DNA of 8,504 nt. Origin: an uncultured Granulosicoccaceae bacterium. GTDB taxonomy: Bacteria; Pseudomonadota; Gammaproteobacteria; CALCKW01. The stretch lies in contig CALDHJ010000220.1 of the NCBI GenBank assembly GCA_937941555.1, positions 1 to 8,504 of the forward strand, given 5' to 3'. Under the pieces are notes generated by a model. It saw only the letters and a program-made list of their open reading frames with translations. It was not told the DNA's origin and ran no database searches. Position numbers and translations under genes: made by a program. Shown here piece after piece: positions 1 to 6,982 of the stretch; the stretch's first letter is position 1, and every line of letters begins with the position of its first letter.

Positions 1-1
1 C

Positions 2-286
2 GAGGAGGCCGTGGCGCGCGAGGTCTTCGAAGAGGTGGGCGTGCGCGTGCGCGATGTCCAATACAGTGGATCGCAGCCCTGGCCCTTTCCGCAATCGCTA
101 ATGCTCGGCTTCGTGGCCGAGGCGCGCGAGACGGCCTTGCAGGTCAACACCGCCGAGCTCGAGACCGCGGCCTGGTACACCCGCGACCAGCTGCTGGTGC
201 CACGCGAGCAACGGCCGGTCACCCTGCCGCGCGCGGTGTCGATTTCGCGCGACCTGCTCGACAACTGGCTCTACGAGACGTCCTGA
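2..286 (+). CDS. nudC: NADH pyrophosphatase (Nudix hydrolase NudC), C-terminal part only
   Basis: The 5' end lies outside the window; the frame is read from base 2 and ends at TGA 284-286, leaving about 94 residues. Seen: the second half of the Nudix box, REVFEEVGV (visible residues 6-14), which carries the metal-binding glutamates. Ten residues later comes SQPWPFPQS (24-32), the motif that separates NudC-type NADH pyrophosphatases from other Nudix proteins. The tail ends in a helix with the pattern known from E. coli NudC. The family hydrolyses NAD(H) to NMN(H) and AMP and also removes NAD caps from RNA 5' ends; it acts in the cytosol as a dimer with Mg or Mn. The zinc-ribbon and N-terminal domains would be upstream and cannot be checked. 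The internal GTG at 11 is not the real start, because the Nudix box runs through it. The next gene is convergent, so nudC is the last gene of its transcript. Confidence 0.93.
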   Translation, partial: EEAVAREVFEEVGVRVRDVQYSGSQPWPFPQSLMLGFVAEARETALQVNTAELETAAWYTRDQLLVPREQRPVTLPRAVSISRDLLDNWLYETS

Positions 287-307
287 TCAGATTGTCGATC
301 GCAAAAA

Positions 308-329
308 AAAGCAGGCTGAAGCCTGCTTT
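308..329. terminator. Intrinsic terminator between convergent genes
   Basis: The arms AAAGCAGGC (308-316) and GCCTGCTTT (321-329) pair perfectly over 9 bp around a TGAA loop. On the minus strand the hairpin is followed by eight T (complement of the A run 303-310), a textbook Rho-independent terminator for the lipoprotein gene whose stop codon lies 23 bases away. On the plus strand only three T follow the stem, so it should end nudC transcripts less well. Confidence 0.88.
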
Positions 330-352
330 GGTGCTGTGCCTGATTTTGGGGG

Positions 353-1429
353 TCAGGCGCCGCACTTGTTGACGGTACCACTGGATACCAGTGCGTCGTA
401 CCAGGTCTGCGCCATCTTCGCGTAGCCGCTGCTATTCGGGTGCAAGCCGGTGGTGTCGCCCGGTGGCGGGGTCATGTCCAGGTTGCGATCGAGCGCCGCG
501 TACTGGTCAACGACCGTGTCGGAGGTGTAGCGGGCGTCGCTTGCCATGTAGTTTGCGACCGTTTGATTGTGGGTTTCCACCGGGTCGCTCGCGTTGGAGC
601 TGTCGGCGCGCGGTTTTATGATCTGTGCGACCAGCATAGACAGATTGTGGTTGCTGGTGCGCCAGGAGTTCGCGCTTTCGAGCAGGCCGACGACGCCGGA
701 GGCGGTTGCCATGTCGGTGTTGTTGTCGTTGCTGCCGGCGTGCAGCAGCACCGCGTCCGGTGTGTGATCGGTCAGCCAGTCGATGAATCGCCCAGCGGCG
801 AGATCGCCGGTGTTGCCCGAGCGCATCTGGTTCGAGGTCCAGCCGGGAAACCCCGCATGTGCAGTACTCGCAAGCCCGGCACCAGAACCGCTGCTGTTGG
901 GGCCGACCATTTCGACCTGGTAGCCATTGCTGGTCAGCATGTCGTAGAGCGGCAGGCGGTAGCCCACGGCGAAACCGGAGGTGGGCAGGTCGCCGGTTGA
1001 GGCGTTGTAGGACGTCACGCCGTAAGTGATCGAGTCACCAACCGGCATGATGCGCAACTGCCCGTTGACGATCTGTACCGTCCCGGTCGTCTGTTGTCCG
1101 TCGCTGTCGGTCACGCGAAATCGGAATTCGTCCCGGTCGCCACGGCCGCTGCCGGTGGCCTGGTAGCGGTAGGTGCCGCTGTCGGATGCAATCGACACCG
1201 TGCCGTTGCCGGGCGCCTGTTCGAGGGCGAATCGCAAGGGGCTGGTAAAGCCGGCGCTCAGCGTATCTGAGAGGTTGCCGCTGAGGGCGGCGGTGGGGTC
1301 GGCGTTGTAAAAACAGGCTGTGGAGGCGGAGAGGACTTTCGACGAGCTGCTGTCAGAGCAGCTGGCGACCAGTACGGCCAGTGCGAGAGTGGAGGCTGTG
1401 GCCGCTGCGCGCGATGCGGTAAGTGACAT
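353..1429 (-). CDS. SGNH/GDSL-family hydrolase, predicted lipoprotein with N-terminal Ig-like domain
   Basis: 358 residues. Residues 1-24 are a lipoprotein signal peptide with lipobox V-A-S-C and the lipidated cysteine at 24, then a Ser-rich tether, so the enzyme is probably anchored in the outer membrane or periplasm. Residues about 36-122 look like a small beta-sandwich of the cadherin/Big type. From about 125 to 350 is the SGNH hydrolase fold: block I GDSITYG with nucleophile Ser133, the block II region HAGFPGW (191-197) with its glycine, block III GSND with Asn234, and block V with Asp325 and His330. The whole catalytic set is present. The layout resembles the XynB-like/acetylxylan-esterase branch, so carbohydrate deacetylation is possible, but the substrate cannot be read from sequence. 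Cys39 and Cys356 might form a disulfide joining the ends. The ATG at 1429 is preceded by a weak GGGA six bases upstream. The gene stands alone, with a gap upstream and a terminator downstream. Confidence 0.86.
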   Translation of the reverse strand: MSLTASRAAATASTLALAVLVASCSDSSSSKVLSASTACFYNADPTAALSGNLSDTLSAGFTSPLRFALEQAPGNGTVSIASDSGTYRYQATGSGRGDRDEFRFRVTDSDGQQTTGTVQIVNGQLRIMPVGDSITYGVTSYNASTGDLPTSGFAVGYRLPLYDMLTSNGYQVEMVGPNSSGSGAGLASTAHAGFPGWTSNQMRSGNTGDLAAGRFIDWLTDHTPDAVLLHAGSNDNNTDMATASGVVGLLESANSWRTSNHNLSMLVAQIIKPRADSSNASDPVETHNQTVANYMASDARYTSDTVVDQYAALDRNLDMTPPPGDTTGLHPNSSGYAKMAQTWYDALVSSGTVNKCGA

Positions 1430-1902
1430 GGTGTATCCCGTGTGCCCCGGGTTCGAATCGAGACGGTGTTGTCGTGTGTGGAGCCGAGCGACTGCGTGTC
1501 GTTCAGGCCGCCCGTTTGGCGAGGTCGCCCTGTCGCCGGCGCGCTTGTCGAACCCGCTGTGTGAGGCGTGTGTCCGATTTGCGTGACTGGCGACTGTCCC
1601 GACGTTTTTCGTCGCGCTGGGTCCGATCTGAAGTGCTCACTGATGCCTTCCGTGCAGAGTTGTGAAGGCGGTCACGCAAATTCCGCTCCGCAGTGGCAAA
1701 ACCCAGTGTTTGGTAATGCGGAATCGGGCCGACCGGTCGTCCGAGTTCGTGCCCAGTTGCCGTTGATCGGCGGTCGCCGGTGGGCAGGCTCAGCGTGACG
1801 GTGCGCGGGGTGTATGGGCAGATGGCTGCCCCGCAAGGCGTCGCGTACCCGGCCTGAGGAGGCCGCGATCGAGACGGGGTGGGATGTATGGCGTGGGTCG
1901 GG
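1430..1902. other. Intergenic region without a convincing gene
   Basis: These 473 bases lie between two genes transcribed leftward. They should hold the leader and promoter of the lipoprotein gene and the 3' end of the DUF349 transcript. I found no -35/-10 pair that stands out on the minus strand. The open frames here give Arg/Pro/Ser-rich translations of no recognisable family, and the longest (1503-1976, minus) runs into the DUF349 coding region. Two hairpins near the right edge are listed separately. No tRNA, repeat array or transposon end was seen. Confidence 0.6.
1816..1865 (-). other. Two short hairpins just downstream of the DUF349 gene
   Basis: Reading leftward from the DUF349 stop codon, the first hairpin is CGGCCT/AGGCCG (1850-1865, 6 bp, 4-base loop). 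The second is GGGCAG/CTGCCC (1816-1831, 6 bp, 4-base loop). An alternative pairing of GCGGGG (1805-1810) with CCCCGC (1829-1834) competes with the second. Neither is followed by a T run, so they are not classic intrinsic terminators. They could protect the mRNA 3' end or act beside Rho; this is inference. Confidence 0.35.
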
Positions 1903-4836
1903 TCAGTCGAGCCAGCGCGGGGCGGAGTCGAGCACGGCACGCAAGCGCGCATCAGCGTCGAGTGGCGCAGGTGCATCAGGCGTATCGGGCGCGAGCGGTC
2001 CTGTTGCGAGGGCCTGTGTCACCAATTGCAGCACCGCATCCGGCTCCGAGGCCGCGTTCTGACGGTCTTCAAGCATTTCGATCTGGCAGGCCCGGCGCTC
2101 GGCCCGCCAGCCGTCTGGCGTCGGCAGATCGGTGAGGATCTCGATCTCCACCAGGAGACTGGCCAATGCGTCGCTCTGGCGTTGTGCGAGCGCTGTGTCG
2201 AGCGGCTGCTCGAGGGCGTCGACGCGCTGGTCGAGCAGGGCGCGGGCGGCGGTTGCAGCGCCGAGCTGCTCGTCGAGTACGTCCTTGAACGGTGCGGTAT
2301 CAACGGCCTCACCGGCGGCTCGTTGCGTTTCCAGCTGCGATAGCGTCCGGGCGAGCGAGGCGAGGGCGTTGAGCTGGGTGATCTTCCGCTGCTTCGGCGC
2401 TTCGCGTTGCGCGGCGTGCAGCTGGGTGATGAAGCCGTCGGCACGTGCACCGAGCTTCTGCGCATCGCGGCGCTGGAGTGCCGCGAGTTCGCTGTCGATC
2501 TGCCCGCGAATGTCCTCGGCGGCGCGCAGGCGCTGGGCGAGGGGCTGGCTGTTGTCGTCTGCGAGCGCGCGCAATTCGGAAATCAGGTCTTCAACCACAG
2601 ACTGCTGCGCCGAGACCTCGGCCTTCTGCGCTTTGCGCGCGTCGCTGCGGCGGGCGAAGAGGGCGTCCATCGGCTGACGGAACTGTGTCCATTGCCGGCG
2701 TTGATCACGTGGTGTGACGGGACCGACATCCTTCCAGGCGGCTTGCAGTTCGATCGCGCGGCCAATGGCCTGGTCGAGGTCGTCCTGTTGCAACAGCGAC
2801 TCGGCCTCGGTAATCAACCCATCGCGCGCGGCCTTGTTCTGTTTGTGACCCTGCTTGATCCGCTTGTGCAGGCCATCCATCAGGGCGTCGAATTGTTTCT
2901 GACAGTCGCGCGCATCGCTGTGGCGAACCGGGTAGTAGTGTCGCCATTCATCCCGGCTCGCGCGCATGGCGCGCTGAATCACGTCGAGGTCGGCGGCCTC
3001 TGAATCGAGACTGTCGACGAAGGTCTGCAGCTCTGACACCAGGCGCTCACGCTCGGCGAGGTTCTTGCGCCGCTTTGCCTGCTGCGCTTCGTGCCATTCG
3101 GCGCAATGGGCAAACGCCGTATCGGCAGCGGTTTGAAACCGCAGCTGCACCGGGTCGTTCTTGTCCAATGGCGCCCGGCTGATCGAGCGCCACTCCTGGC
3201 GCAGGGATTTCACCGCTTCGGCCTGGGCGTCGGGTGGCAGGCTGTTGCTGCCGAGTGCTTCCATTTTCTCGCACAACGTCTCGCGCAGCGGCTGGACGCG
3301 AAAGTCCTCCCAATCCTTGAGCTGAGAAAGGCCCTCGCGCGTGCCGGCGAGCTTGCGCTCGGCGGCGTGCCGGGTGTCGTCGTCGGCGGTGTCGAGCAGC
3401 GCGGCAATATCCCGCTCGGAATGCAGCGCGGCCTTGAGCTGTTTGCGCTGCACCTGCCCGCGCAGGCGGTAAATCATGCGATCGATTTTTCGCGCCACCT
3501 GTTGTCGCGCCTCGCGGCGGCTGCGCTGTTCGGTGGCGAGTGCCTGACCGAAGGTCATCAGCTTCGCAAGGGTGTCCGGCGGGGTGGCGTCTTGCGGCCA
3601 GTCGAGTTCGGCAAACCAGTCTGCGAGTTGGTCTTGCGCATCGGAGAGTGCGGCATCCGGGAGCTCGGCGTCGATGTTGCGCTCGAGCAAGGCATCGATG
3701 TCGCTGCGGTGGGCGGCGAGTACCGCCAGGCAGCGCTGTGCGGAGTCGGCGCGATCGCTGAGCTCATCGAAGTGAGACTGTTGTGCGGGCGATGGCGTTG
3801 CAGCCGAGACTGATTGCCATTGTGTCGCTGCGCGCGTGACGAACTCGCTGCACGCCGACGCGTCGGCTGCGTTGAGTTGCCGCCATTCGGTGCGCAGGGT
3901 GTCGAGCAGGGCCTCGTGTGCCTCTGACGTCGCCACAACGGGCTCATCTGCTAACACGGGCTGGTCGTCGACCGGTTCACCTCGGTCGCCATCAGGCGCC
4001 GTTGTTGTTGCGAATGCGGCCTCGGAAGGTGTCGATTCAGCGGCTGGCGTTGCGGCGTCATCGTGCTGCAATTGCGCGGCGCGCTGGCCGCAGCGTCGCA
4101 GGTTGCGCTCGATCACGTGTCGCTTGTCGTCGTCGAGCGTGGCGGCGAGCTCGTCGAACTGGCTTCGCAACACCTGTAGGCGTGCCCCGTAGTCGACGGT
4201 GTCGGCGCTTTCGATCAGCTTGGCGCTCGCCGAGATCAGGCGGTCAACGCGGCCGGCGGCTTCGTCCGATGCGGCCTGGGCCTCGCGCAACTCGCGCAGC
4301 CGCGTGCGCACCCACTGCTGCACAGATTTGTCGCGGGCGCTGCGCGACAGTTGCTGCAGCTGCTCGAGATCGCTGACCTGCTGCGCGGCAGCGACGCGCA
4401 CGGCCGAAATCCGGTGGTTGCAGGCGATGTCGATTGCGAGCGACGGGTCGCTGCTGTGCTGGATCAGCACACCCACCGCCGGCGCGGACGGGAGCTCGAG
4501 CATGAGCTGCTTGCGACCGGTGTCGTCGGCCAGGTGGCGTGCAAGCACGGCGGCAGTTTCGCGTGCGACGGTTTCGTCGACATCGCTGAACAGGTCGCTG
4601 ATGAGTTCCCGCCGCACATCCGGGTCGGTCTCGCTGATGAGCAGCTTGCACAGCGGGTCACGCAGGCCGATCAGGCGGGCGGCGGCGAGGCGTATCTGGG
4701 GGTCGTCGTCGTGGCTCAGCTCGCGCAGGCGTGAGAGGTGTTCGGGGTTTGCGCTGCTCAGCGAGTCGAGTTCGCTCAGGCGTTTGTCCGGAGACGAACG
4801 CCCGAAGAGCTTCGTGAAAAAGGTGTTGTTCAACAT
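1903..4836 (-). CDS. Large DUF349-domain protein with N-terminal HEAT-like repeats
   Basis: About 977 residues, soluble, no signal peptide or membrane segment. With Met at 4836 as residue 1, residues about 40-185 look like HEAT-type helical repeats (patterns such as DPQIRLAAARLIGL and ISAVRVAAAQQV). Residues about 257-310 are an Ala/Pro/Asp-rich, probably disordered linker. The rest is almost all charged helix with several DUF349-like units: W-centred segments LRTEWRQLN (314-322), LRQEWRSIS (545-553), SRDEWRHYY (627-635) and LQAAWKDVGP (697-706), each followed by a helix rich in Arg, Lys and Gln. The last 90 residues carry a conserved-looking tail with LLVEIEILTDLPTP. Similar long DUF349 proteins are found in pseudomonads and relatives; their function is not established and I propose none. 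The open frame extends to 5028, but that would cover the fadJ leader. The ATG at 4836 (MLNNTFFTKLFGR) resembles the usual family start but lacks a clear SD. ATG 4866 has GAGG four bases upstream and would add ten residues. Confidence 0.8.
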   Translation of the reverse strand: MLNNTFFTKLFGRSSPDKRLSELDSLSSANPEHLSRLRELSHDDDPQIRLAAARLIGLRDPLCKLLISETDPDVRRELISDLFSDVDETVARETAAVLARHLADDTGRKQLMLELPSAPAVGVLIQHSSDPSLAIDIACNHRISAVRVAAAQQVSDLEQLQQLSRSARDKSVQQWVRTRLRELREAQAASDEAAGRVDRLISASAKLIESADTVDYGARLQVLRSQFDELAATLDDDKRHVIERNLRRCGQRAAQLQHDDAATPAAESTPSEAAFATTTAPDGDRGEPVDDQPVLADEPVVATSEAHEALLDTLRTEWRQLNAADASACSEFVTRAATQWQSVSAATPSPAQQSHFDELSDRADSAQRCLAVLAAHRSDIDALLERNIDAELPDAALSDAQDQLADWFAELDWPQDATPPDTLAKLMTFGQALATEQRSRREARQQVARKIDRMIYRLRGQVQRKQLKAALHSERDIAALLDTADDDTRHAAERKLAGTREGLSQLKDWEDFRVQPLRETLCEKMEALGSNSLPPDAQAEAVKSLRQEWRSISRAPLDKNDPVQLRFQTAADTAFAHCAEWHEAQQAKRRKNLAERERLVSELQTFVDSLDSEAADLDVIQRAMRASRDEWRHYYPVRHSDARDCQKQFDALMDGLHKRIKQGHKQNKAARDGLITEAESLLQQDDLDQAIGRAIELQAAWKDVGPVTPRDQRRQWTQFRQPMDALFARRSDARKAQKAEVSAQQSVVEDLISELRALADDNSQPLAQRLRAAEDIRGQIDSELAALQRRDAQKLGARADGFITQLHAAQREAPKQRKITQLNALASLARTLSQLETQRAAGEAVDTAPFKDVLDEQLGAATAARALLDQRVDALEQPLDTALAQRQSDALASLLVEIEILTDLPTPDGWRAERRACQIEMLEDRQNAASEPDAVLQLVTQALATGPLAPDTPDAPAPLDADARLRAVLDSAPRWLD

Positions 4837-4986
4837 GCGACCACGGGCCCAGGGGAAGAGTGGCATCCTGCCTCGCGGCGCCGCGCCGTGAGCCGGTACG
4901 CCACAATTCGGGCAAGCATACGCGATTTGGGTGTGGTCTCCGAGTCGGAAGGCCCCGGCCGGTACGGGCCGACGCTGAGCATGGAG

Positions 4987-4992
4987 TAGAAT
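4987..4992 (+). promoter_or_regulatory. Possible -10 element of the fadJ-fadI operon
   Basis: TAGAAT matches the sigma-70 -10 consensus at five of six positions. It lies 37 bases before the fadJ start, which would give a leader of about 30 bases. No good -35 hexamer is seen 16-18 bases upstream (the stretch is GC-rich), so an activator or another sigma factor would be needed if this is real. The same intergenic region (4837-5029) must also serve the divergent DUF349 gene; on that strand only a weak TATGCT (complement of 4915-4920) was seen. I saw no FadR-like operator by eye. Confidence 0.3.
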
Positions 4993-5018
4993 TTGCGCAT
5001 TCGATCCAACGCGAGAGC

Positions 5019-5023
5019 GGGAG
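5019..5023 (+). promoter_or_regulatory. Ribosome binding site that supports the GTG start of fadJ
   Basis: GGGAG sits six bases before GTG 5030. It decides the start, because no ATG lies nearby in frame and the encoded N-terminus (MTDLDSLAHWRYS) leads straight into the hydratase domain. Confidence 0.75.
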
Positions 5024-5029
5024 AACACA

Positions 5030-6982
5030 GTGACTGACCTCGACAGCCTGGCGCACTGGCGCTATTCGGTAGACGACTCGGGCGTGGGGTGGTTGCTGAT
5101 CGACCGCGCCGATGAAGAGACCAACAGCCTCGGCCGTGCGGTCATGGACGAGTTGGACCGCGTGGTGACCTACCTCGAAGCCAATCTGCCCAAGGGCCTG
5201 GTGCTGATGTCGGGCAAGTCCTCCGGCTTCATTGTCGGCGCGGACATCCGTGAGTTCGACGATTACACCGACGTCGTCGAGGTCAACGGCCTGATCACCG
5301 GGGCGCACGAATTGTTTCAGCGCTTCGAAGACCTGGGGTGCTACAAGGTTGTGGCCATCGACGGCTTCTGCCTCGGCGGCGGTCTGGAGCTCGCCCTGTG
5401 CTGTGATTACCTGATTGCAACGGACAGCGACAGCACCCGCATCGGGTTGCCCGAGATCAAGCTCGGCATCTTTCCAGGCTTCGGGGGCAGCGTGCGGCTG
5501 ACGCGCCGCATCGGTGGTGCCAAGGCGATGCCGCTGATGTTGACCGGCCGGTTTCTCAAGGCCGGCGCCGCGCGCGCACAGGGGGTCATCGACGCGGTGA
5601 GCCCGCGCCACGGCAGCTTGCGTTGGGACGCGCTGCGCGCGGTGCAGCGCCGCCGCAAAAGCCGCCACCCGACGCGCCTGGCGAAGTTGGCAAATTCCCG
5701 CCCGGCCCGCGAGGCGCTGTCGCGTGTGATGGTCAAACAGACCGCAAGCAAGGCGCGCCCGGACCACTATCCCGCGCCCTTCGCGCTGATCGAGAGCTGG
5801 CGCGCCCACGCCGGTGACCGCAAGGCGCATTTCGTGTCGGAAGCAGCCGAGGTTGCAAAGCTCGCGGTGGGCGACACCGCGCGTGGACTGCGGCGCGTCT
5901 TTCACCTCATGGAAGACCTTAAGCGCACCGGCAAGTCGGTGGACTTCGACCTGCGCCGCGTGCACGTGATCGGGGCCGGCGTCATGGGCGGCGACATCGC
6001 GGCCTGGTGTGTCCAGCAGGGGCTCGAAGTCACGTTGCAGGACCGCGAGATGCGGTTCATCGAGCCGGCTATCAAGCGCGCGCACAAACAGTTTGCGCGC
6101 CGCCTGAAGGGCGGTGCGCTGGTCGCGGCGAAAGCGCGGCTGATACCCGACCTCGAGGGCGCGGGCGTGAGCCGGGCCGATGTCGTGATCGAGGCGATCA
6201 TCGAAGACGCCGAGATCAAGCGCACGTTGTTCAAGTCGCTCGAGCCGCAGATGCGCAGCGATGCCGTGCTCGCGACCAACACCTCCTCCATTCCACTGGA
6301 AGAGCTGACCTCCGCGCTCGAGAACCCGAGCCGGCTGATCGGGCTGCACTTCTTCAACCCGGTCGCCAAGATGCCATTGCTCGAGGTGGTGCGCGGCGCC
6401 GAGTCGGACGCCGCGGTCGTCGAGCGCGGACTCGCCTTCGGCCAGCGCATCGGCAAGCTGCCGCTGGCGGTCAAGTCGAGCCCGGGCTTTCTCGTCAACC
6501 GCGTGCTCTCGCCCTACATGCTCAAGGCCATGTCGCTGCACCTCGACGAAGGGGTCACGCTTGAAAATCTCGACGAGGCCGCGCTGCGTTTCGGCATGCC
6601 GATGGGGCCGGTCGAACTCGCCGATGTGGTCGGGCTCGACGTCTGCCAGAAAGTCAGTGAAACCCTCGGTGCGCCGGACGCCCTGCGCGAACGCCTCGCG
6701 GGCTTCGTCGCTGGCGGCAAGCTCGGCAAGAAGAGCGGCGAGGGCAACTACGTCTGGCAGAAGGGCAAGGCGGTCAAGCAGAAGGCCGATGCCGACCCGG
6801 CCGAGCTCGAGCGCATATCCGCGGCCCTGCTGCAGCCGTTTTTCGACGAGTGCCGCGCCTGCCTTGATGAGGGCGTTGTCGACACCGTCGATCAACTCGA
6901 CGCCGGCATCATATTCGGCACGGGATTCGCGCCCTTTCGCGGCGGTCCCATGCACTACCTCGCTTCCGGAGACAACGCGTGA
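5030..6982 (+). CDS. fadJ: Multifunctional fatty-acid oxidation enzyme, alpha subunit (enoyl-CoA hydratase / 3-hydroxyacyl-CoA dehydrogenase), FadJ-like
   Basis: 650 residues, cytosolic. Residues about 10-195 are the crotonase domain: the oxyanion-hole segment VGADI (69-73), GGGLE with catalytic Glu120, and GLPE with Glu142, matching Glu119 and Glu139 of E. coli FadB. A linker helix region follows (about 215-300). The NAD-binding domain begins with VIGAGVMGG (313-321). The dehydrogenase dyad is His440 (GLHFFNP) and Glu452, twelve residues apart as in FadB, with NTSS at 417-420. The C-terminal helical domain (about 485-645) holds PGFLVNR and ends with GFAPFRGGP. The protein hydrates trans-2-enoyl-CoA and oxidises the L-3-hydroxyacyl-CoA to 3-ketoacyl-CoA, passing it to the thiolase encoded next. 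It stops soon after the FRGGP motif, so it lacks the tail of E. coli FadB (729 aa) and FadJ (714 aa); this short ending is seen in related proteins and does not look like a frameshift. FadJ rather than FadB is chosen from the FadI-type partner. Confidence 0.92.
   Translation: MTDLDSLAHWRYSVDDSGVGWLLIDRADEETNSLGRAVMDELDRVVTYLEANLPKGLVLMSGKSSGFIVGADIREFDDYTDVVEVNGLITGAHELFQRFEDLGCYKVVAIDGFCLGGGLELALCCDYLIATDSDSTRIGLPEIKLGIFPGFGGSVRLTRRIGGAKAMPLMLTGRFLKAGAARAQGVIDAVSPRHGSLRWDALRAVQRRRKSRHPTRLAKLANSRPAREALSRVMVKQTASKARPDHYPAPFALIESWRAHAGDRKAHFVSEAAEVAKLAVGDTARGLRRVFHLMEDLKRTGKSVDFDLRRVHVIGAGVMGGDIAAWCVQQGLEVTLQDREMRFIEPAIKRAHKQFARRLKGGALVAAKARLIPDLEGAGVSRADVVIEAIIEDAEIKRTLFKSLEPQMRSDAVLATNTSSIPLEELTSALENPSRLIGLHFFNPVAKMPLLEVVRGAESDAAVVERGLAFGQRIGKLPLAVKSSPGFLVNRVLSPYMLKAMSLHLDEGVTLENLDEAALRFGMPMGPVELADVVGLDVCQKVSETLGAPDALRERLAGFVAGGKLGKKSGEGNYVWQKGKAVKQKADADPAELERISAALLQPFFDECRACLDEGVVDTVDQLDAGIIFGTGFAPFRGGPMHYLASGDNA
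6968..6982 (+). promoter_or_regulatory. fadJ/fadI coupling site: SD inside fadJ and GTGA overlap
   Basis: GGAG (6968-6971) lies seven bases before GTG 6979. The start codon overlaps the fadJ stop TGA (6980-6982) in the tetramer GTGA. Ribosomes ending fadJ can restart at once, which suits the balanced output of two subunits of one complex. Confidence 0.8.

Noticed and set aside
1445..1462. tRNA-like T-arm sequence (GGGTTCGAATC)
   Set aside because: The bases after the loop do not pair with those before it, there is no acceptor stem or CCA, and the upstream part would fall inside the lipoprotein gene.
1503..1976. 157-codon minus-strand frame across the large gap
   Set aside because: Arg/Pro/Ser/Thr-rich translation with no recognisable motif, overlapping 74 bases of the DUF349 gene. 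Best explained as chance in GC-rich DNA.
4874..4885. 12-base palindrome CGCGGCGCCGCG in the divergent promoter region
   Set aside because: Made only of G and C in a GC-rich stretch and matches no operator I know, so it is probably chance.
4837..5028. N-terminal extension of the DUF349 frame containing a CPNCG motif (about 4903-4914)
   Set aside because: It resembles half a zinc ribbon, but there is no second cysteine pair. It would cover the whole fadJ leader and begin two bases from the fadJ start. Its residues do not look like the family N-terminus.
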